64,000 nucleotides of DNA from Gemmatimonadales bacterium UBA4456 (GTDB lineage Bacteria; Gemmatimonadota; Gemmatimonadetes; Longimicrobiales; Gaopeijiaceae), in contig DGOW01000047.1 of assembly GCA_002390225.1 (NCBI GenBank), positions 41,920 through 105,919 on the forward strand, in the 5' to 3' direction. This document shows, piece by piece, positions 60,645-64,000 of the stretch. The notes under the pieces are model-generated. The model ran no database searches. It saw nothing but the letters and a program-made list of their open reading frames with translations, and was not told where the DNA came from. Position 1 is the stretch's first letter, and the number at the start of each line of letters is the position of its first letter. The position numbers and the translations under genes are program-made.

Positions 60645-63262
60645 TCGTCTCTCTCATGTCGCATGCCGCTTACGAGCTCATACAGGATCTTGAGAGCCTC
60701 CCGTGGCGAGAGTTCGTCGGGATCAATCGCCTTGAGACGCGCTATTATCGGGTGCTCCACGGAAAATATGGAAAGCTGATCCAGAGGTGCATCGGATTCC
60801 GGCCGGTGCGCACCGTGGCGCCCCAGCCCTTCTCCGCCTCTGGTATGTGTTCCCTCCAGCTCGGACAGAAGTTCCCGAGCCCGGGCAACGATCCCGTTGG
60901 GAAGCCCGGCGAGCCGAGCGACCTGAATTCCGTAAGACCGATCGGCACCCCCGCCAGCGAGCCGTCTGAGGAAGACGATCTCGTCCCCGACCTCTCGGAC
61001 GGAGACGTTCATGTTCTTGACCCCATCGAGCAGATCACCAAGCTGAGTGAGCTCGTGGTAATGCGTCGCAAAAACCGTCTTCGCGCCGATATGCTCGTGC
61101 ACGTGCTCGGTCACCGCCCACGCGATCGACACCCCATCGTAGGTCGATGTACCGCGGCCGATCTCGTCGAGGAGCACCAGACTCCGGTCGCTGGCCCCGT
61201 GCACGATCGCCGCCGTCTCACTCATCTCGACCATGAAAGTCGACTGACCACGCCCCAGGTTGTCTGACGCGCCAACGCGCGTGAAGATCCGGTCGGCAAC
61301 CGGAAGTCGGGCCGAGTCCGCCGGCACGAAAGAGCCCATCTGTGCAAGAAGCTGGATCAGTCCGATCTGCCGCAGGACCGTACTTTTCCCGGCCATATTC
61401 GGCCCCGTCAGCACCACGATGTAGCCATCATCGTCGAGTACGAGGTCATTCGGAATGAACTCCTCGCGCGGCATCATCGTCTCGACAACAGGATGTCGCC
61501 CGGCCCGGATCTCGAGATCGAAGCCGGTATGCACCTCGGGACGAACGTACGCGAGGCGAATCGCCACCTGAGCGAGCGTGCTCAGCACATCGAGCGAGGC
61601 GATGCGCGCACCAGCATCCTGAATCCGTGCGACTGCCTGAGCGACTTCTCCACGGACCGCGGAGAAGAGTTCTGCCTCGAGTCCACTGATTCGGTCTTCT
61701 GCTCCGAAGACCTTCTCCTCCCACTGCTTCAGCTCCGGTGTGAAATACCGCTCGCCGTTGGTCAGTGTCTGCTTGCGCACGTAGTCGCCGGGCACCTTGT
61801 CGAGGTTCGACTTCGTGACCTCGAGGTAATACCCGAACACCTTATTGAAGCCGACCTTCAGCGAGCTGATACCCGTGCGCTCCCGCTCGCGCACCTGCAG
61901 GCTGGCGATGAAGTCGCGAGCGCCATCTCGCACCGTGCGAATCTCGTCGAGCTCAGCCGACCAGCCCTCCCGCATTACACCACCCTCGTGCAAGGTCGCC
62001 GGGGGCTCGTCTGCAATGGCATGACTCAGCAGGTCCCGTACGTCTTCGAGCACGTCGAACTCGACGCCGAGTGATCTCAGCAGCGCGGACGAGGCCCCCA
62101 AGCACGCCTCCTGAACCGCCGGCAGGCGCTCGAGCGAGCGACGCAGGCTCATCAGGTCCCGAGGAGCCACGCGCATGGTTCCGAACTTCCCAGCGAGCCG
62201 CTCCAGGTCGCTCACCCCGGAAAGCGCATCACGCAGCCGCTGACGCAGCTCAGGAGTCTCCACGAGTTCCGTCACGACGTCCTGCCGAGTCCATATCTCC
62301 TCGGGCACAACAAGTGGCTCCAGGATCCAGCGGCGGAGCTGGCGACCACCCATCGCGGTCACCGTATCGTCGAGTACCTCGAGGAGTGTTCCGCCTTCTT
62401 CTCCTGCGCGCATGGGTTCGATGAGCTCGAGGTTCCGCCGTGTCATTTCATCAAGCAGCATGACACGCCCCGGCCTCTGGATCCGCACGGGCTTGAGGTG
62501 CGTAACGCCCGCTGGGCGGATCTCACCGAGGTACTGAATCAGCGAGCCCGTAGCGCGGACCAGCGCGACATCATCGGACTGGAATCCCAGGCCATCGAGG
62601 GACTGGAGCCCGTAGACACGGAGCAGTTCAGGTCCGCATACGTCCGCCTCGAACATCCAGTCGTCACGGACCGTTCTCGGGACGGCATTCTGGACCGCAT
62701 GGTCAAGCATCGTATCTTCAGCCATCGCTCTAGGCACCAGAACCTCGGAGGGCTCGAGTCGCCCGAGTTCGGCCCTGAGCTCGGCGGCCGGAACCGCCTG
62801 CACTACGATCTCGCCAGTCGAGATATCGAGGGCGGCCAACGCGTATGCGTCACCGACTTCCTCGCGAACGATCGCAATGAGGAAGTTGTTCCTCCGTTCG
62901 GCGAGAAGACCGTCAGCGAGCACCGTGCCCGGCGTCACCGTCTCGGTCACCTCACGCCTCACGATCCCCTTCGCCTGCGCCGGATCTTCGACTTGATCGC
63001 AGATCGCGACGCGGCGCCCCATCTTCACGAGGCGGGCCAGGTAATCATCGAGCGCCTTGGCAGGCACACCCGCGAGTGGCACACGAGCCGCTGCCCCATT
63101 GTTGCGGGACGTCAGCGTGAGCCCCAGCAACTTCGCTCCCTCCTCCGCGTCGCCGTGGAAGAGCTCGTAGAAGTCGCCTACGCGAAAGAAGAGCAGCGAA
63201 TCCCGGTGGTGGGATTTCGCTTCTCGCCACTGCTGCATGAGGGGTGTGTCGCCCGAAGCCAT
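60641..63262 (-). CDS. mutS: DNA mismatch repair ATPase MutS
   Basis: MutS recognises base mismatches and small loops. I start at the ATG at 63262 (MASGDTPLMQQWREAK), which matches the family N-terminus and gives 873 residues; a TTG eleven codons earlier has no ribosome site. The mismatch-wedge Phe is in FFRVGDFYELFHGDA. The ATPase domain has LTGPNMAGKSTVLRQ, the signature VGASDNLGRGQSTFMVEM, Walker B LVLLDEIGRGTSTYDG and the His-switch FATHYHEL. The C-terminal helix-turn-helix dimerisation segment (PREALKILYELVSGM) is present. No mutL is in the window. Confidence 0.96.
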   Translation of the reverse strand: MASGDTPLMQQWREAKSHHRDSLLFFRVGDFYELFHGDAEEGAKLLGLTLTSRNNGAAARVPLAGVPAKALDDYLARLVKMGRRVAICDQVEDPAQAKGIVRREVTETVTPGTVLADGLLAERRNNFLIAIVREEVGDAYALAALDISTGEIVVQAVPAAELRAELGRLEPSEVLVPRAMAEDTMLDHAVQNAVPRTVRDDWMFEADVCGPELLRVYGLQSLDGLGFQSDDVALVRATGSLIQYLGEIRPAGVTHLKPVRIQRPGRVMLLDEMTRRNLELIEPMRAGEEGGTLLEVLDDTVTAMGGRQLRRWILEPLVVPEEIWTRQDVVTELVETPELRQRLRDALSGVSDLERLAGKFGTMRVAPRDLMSLRRSLERLPAVQEACLGASSALLRSLGVEFDVLEDVRDLLSHAIADEPPATLHEGGVMREGWSAELDEIRTVRDGARDFIASLQVRERERTGISSLKVGFNKVFGYYLEVTKSNLDKVPGDYVRKQTLTNGERYFTPELKQWEEKVFGAEDRISGLEAELFSAVRGEVAQAVARIQDAGARIASLDVLSTLAQVAIRLAYVRPEVHTGFDLEIRAGRHPVVETMMPREEFIPNDLVLDDDGYIVVLTGPNMAGKSTVLRQIGLIQLLAQMGSFVPADSARLPVADRIFTRVGASDNLGRGQSTFMVEMSETAAIVHGASDRSLVLLDEIGRGTSTYDGVSIAWAVTEHVHEHIGAKTVFATHYHELTQLGDLLDGVKNMNVSVREVGDEIVFLRRLAGGGADRSYGIQVARLAGLPNGIVARARELLSELEGTHTRGGEGLGRHGAHRPESDAPLDQLSIFSVEHPIIARLKAIDPDELSPREALKILYELVSGMRHERDD

Positions 63263-63366
63263 CTGTGAACTTACCTGGGTAGCGAGCGGGCTCAAGACGG
63301 GCCGCGAGTCACGGTGCGAGCTCGGTCCTGCCTCTGACTACGACATTGAACTCGAGGAAGCCATAC

Positions 63367-63942
63367 ATGATCCCGATGCCTGAGGCTCTGATCGGCTCGA
63401 TACGGGCGGCTGCAGCCATCGCCGCGTTCGTTTCCGGCGGCCTGCTGAGCCCCTCGACCGCGGGGGCACAGAACGCCGACCCCGCCGACGTCGCTTCGAT
63501 CGATGCCATCATTACCGCCATCTACGATGTGATCTCCGGTGACGCCGGTGAACTTCGTGACTGGGACCGTTGGCGTACGCTCTTTCTCGCCGAAGCGACA
63601 CTGAGTCCCACCGGCCCGACCCGGGACGGTCGCTGGGGCCGTGCGATCATGACCCCGGACTCGTACATCGAACGCGCAGGCGCCAGCGTGGAGCGAACCG
63701 GATTCGTGGAAGCAGAGGTCGGTCGAGTCACCGAGCAATTCGGCAACATTGCGCACGTATTCAGTACGTACGTGTCATTTCGCAGTCGCAGCGACACCAG
63801 GCCTTTCCAGAGAGGCATCAACTCTTTCCAGCTGCTGAACGACGGCCACCGCTGGTGGGTCGTGTCGGTGTTCTGGCAGGCGGAAAGCCCCGACTACCCA
63901 ATACCCTCGAAGTACGTGGGAACCATCGGAGACGCATCATGA
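63367..63942 (+). CDS. Exported NTF2/SnoaL-like domain protein
   Basis: A 191-residue protein. The ATG at 63367 has GAGGAAG seven bases upstream; a closely following ATG at 63376 is possible. The signal peptide ends AGA|QNA. The mature part follows the SnoaL/NTF2-like alpha+beta plan (DWDRWRTLFLAEATLSP, the W..FV.. strand VSFRSRSDTRPF, GINSFQLLNDGHRWWVVSVFW). Members range from enzymes to binding domains, so no reaction is assigned. It overlaps the start of the next gene (ATGA) and is divergent from mutS. Confidence 0.8.
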   Translation: MIPMPEALIGSIRAAAAIAAFVSGGLLSPSTAGAQNADPADVASIDAIITAIYDVISGDAGELRDWDRWRTLFLAEATLSPTGPTRDGRWGRAIMTPDSYIERAGASVERTGFVEAEVGRVTEQFGNIAHVFSTYVSFRSRSDTRPFQRGINSFQLLNDGHRWWVVSVFWQAESPDYPIPSKYVGTIGDAS

Positions 63943-64000
63943 GTAAAGAAATCGGCTACAGGTCGCCGCGTTCACGCCCAGCCCGGGTGGGAGCCATCCT
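63939..64000 (+). CDS. Start of an unidentified gene cut by the right edge
   Basis: The ATG at 63939 overlaps the stop of the NTF2-like gene (ATGA), and the frame stays open to the window end (MSKEIGYRSPRSRPARVGAI). Only 20 codons are present: a polar, basic start that could lead into a membrane or signal segment. No function can be assigned. Confidence 0.5.
   Translation, partial: MSKEIGYRSPRSRPARVGAI

Overview
The window looks like a chromosomal segment of a high-GC, Gram-negative (diderm) heterotroph. The outer-membrane assembly proteins, the many exported lipoproteins, amidohydrolases and S9/M19/M20 peptidases, and a Ser/Thr kinase with a periplasmic TPR-like tail fit Gemmatimonadota or a close neighbour. 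That placement is an inference from gene content, not from a marker search. No rRNA, tRNA, insertion sequence, prophage or CRISPR array is visible.

Region 1 (1-21.2 kb, all minus strand) is a housekeeping superoperon packed with 1-4 base start/stop overlaps. In transcription order it reads yebC, ruvC, ruvA, ruvB, queA, tgt, yajC, def, fmt, thiE, thiS, thiG, rsmB, a PASTA protein, a TlpA-like thioredoxin, a YbbR protein, tsaD, lgt, a metallophosphoesterase, a 61-residue membrane protein, a TamA/BamA-like barrel and a TamB-like protein that runs off the left edge. Two oddities stand out. A thiamine-thiazole cassette sits inside the usual def-fmt-rsmB block, and rsmB has no ATG/GTG/TTG that would keep its N-terminal NusB-like domain.

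Region 2 (21.4-43.4 kb) is a catabolic and secretion island. It holds an unknown beta-barrel-like protein, two amidases, two close M20 paralogues, an S9 peptidase, a PQQ-type dehydrogenase with cytochrome c', an M19 dipeptidase relative, the two-step threonine-to-glycine route (SDR-type threonine dehydrogenase plus Kbl) and a third M20 enzyme. Embedded between the paralogous M20 genes is a compact type III polyketide synthase - FAD oxidoreductase - methyltransferase operon, the only recognisable secondary-metabolite locus and probably the most interesting system here.

Region 3 (43.4-53.1 kb) begins with thiC under a clear TPP riboswitch. It continues with a Ser/Thr kinase, several unrecognised exported proteins, and a CopC-CopD-cytochrome c cluster whose cytochrome ends in a Met/His-rich tail.

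Region 4 (53.1-64 kb) has sdhCAB, a rhomboid protease, ddl, cystathionine beta-synthase, a TonB-C-domain lipoprotein, mutS, an NTF2-like exported protein, and the first codons of one more gene cut by the right edge.
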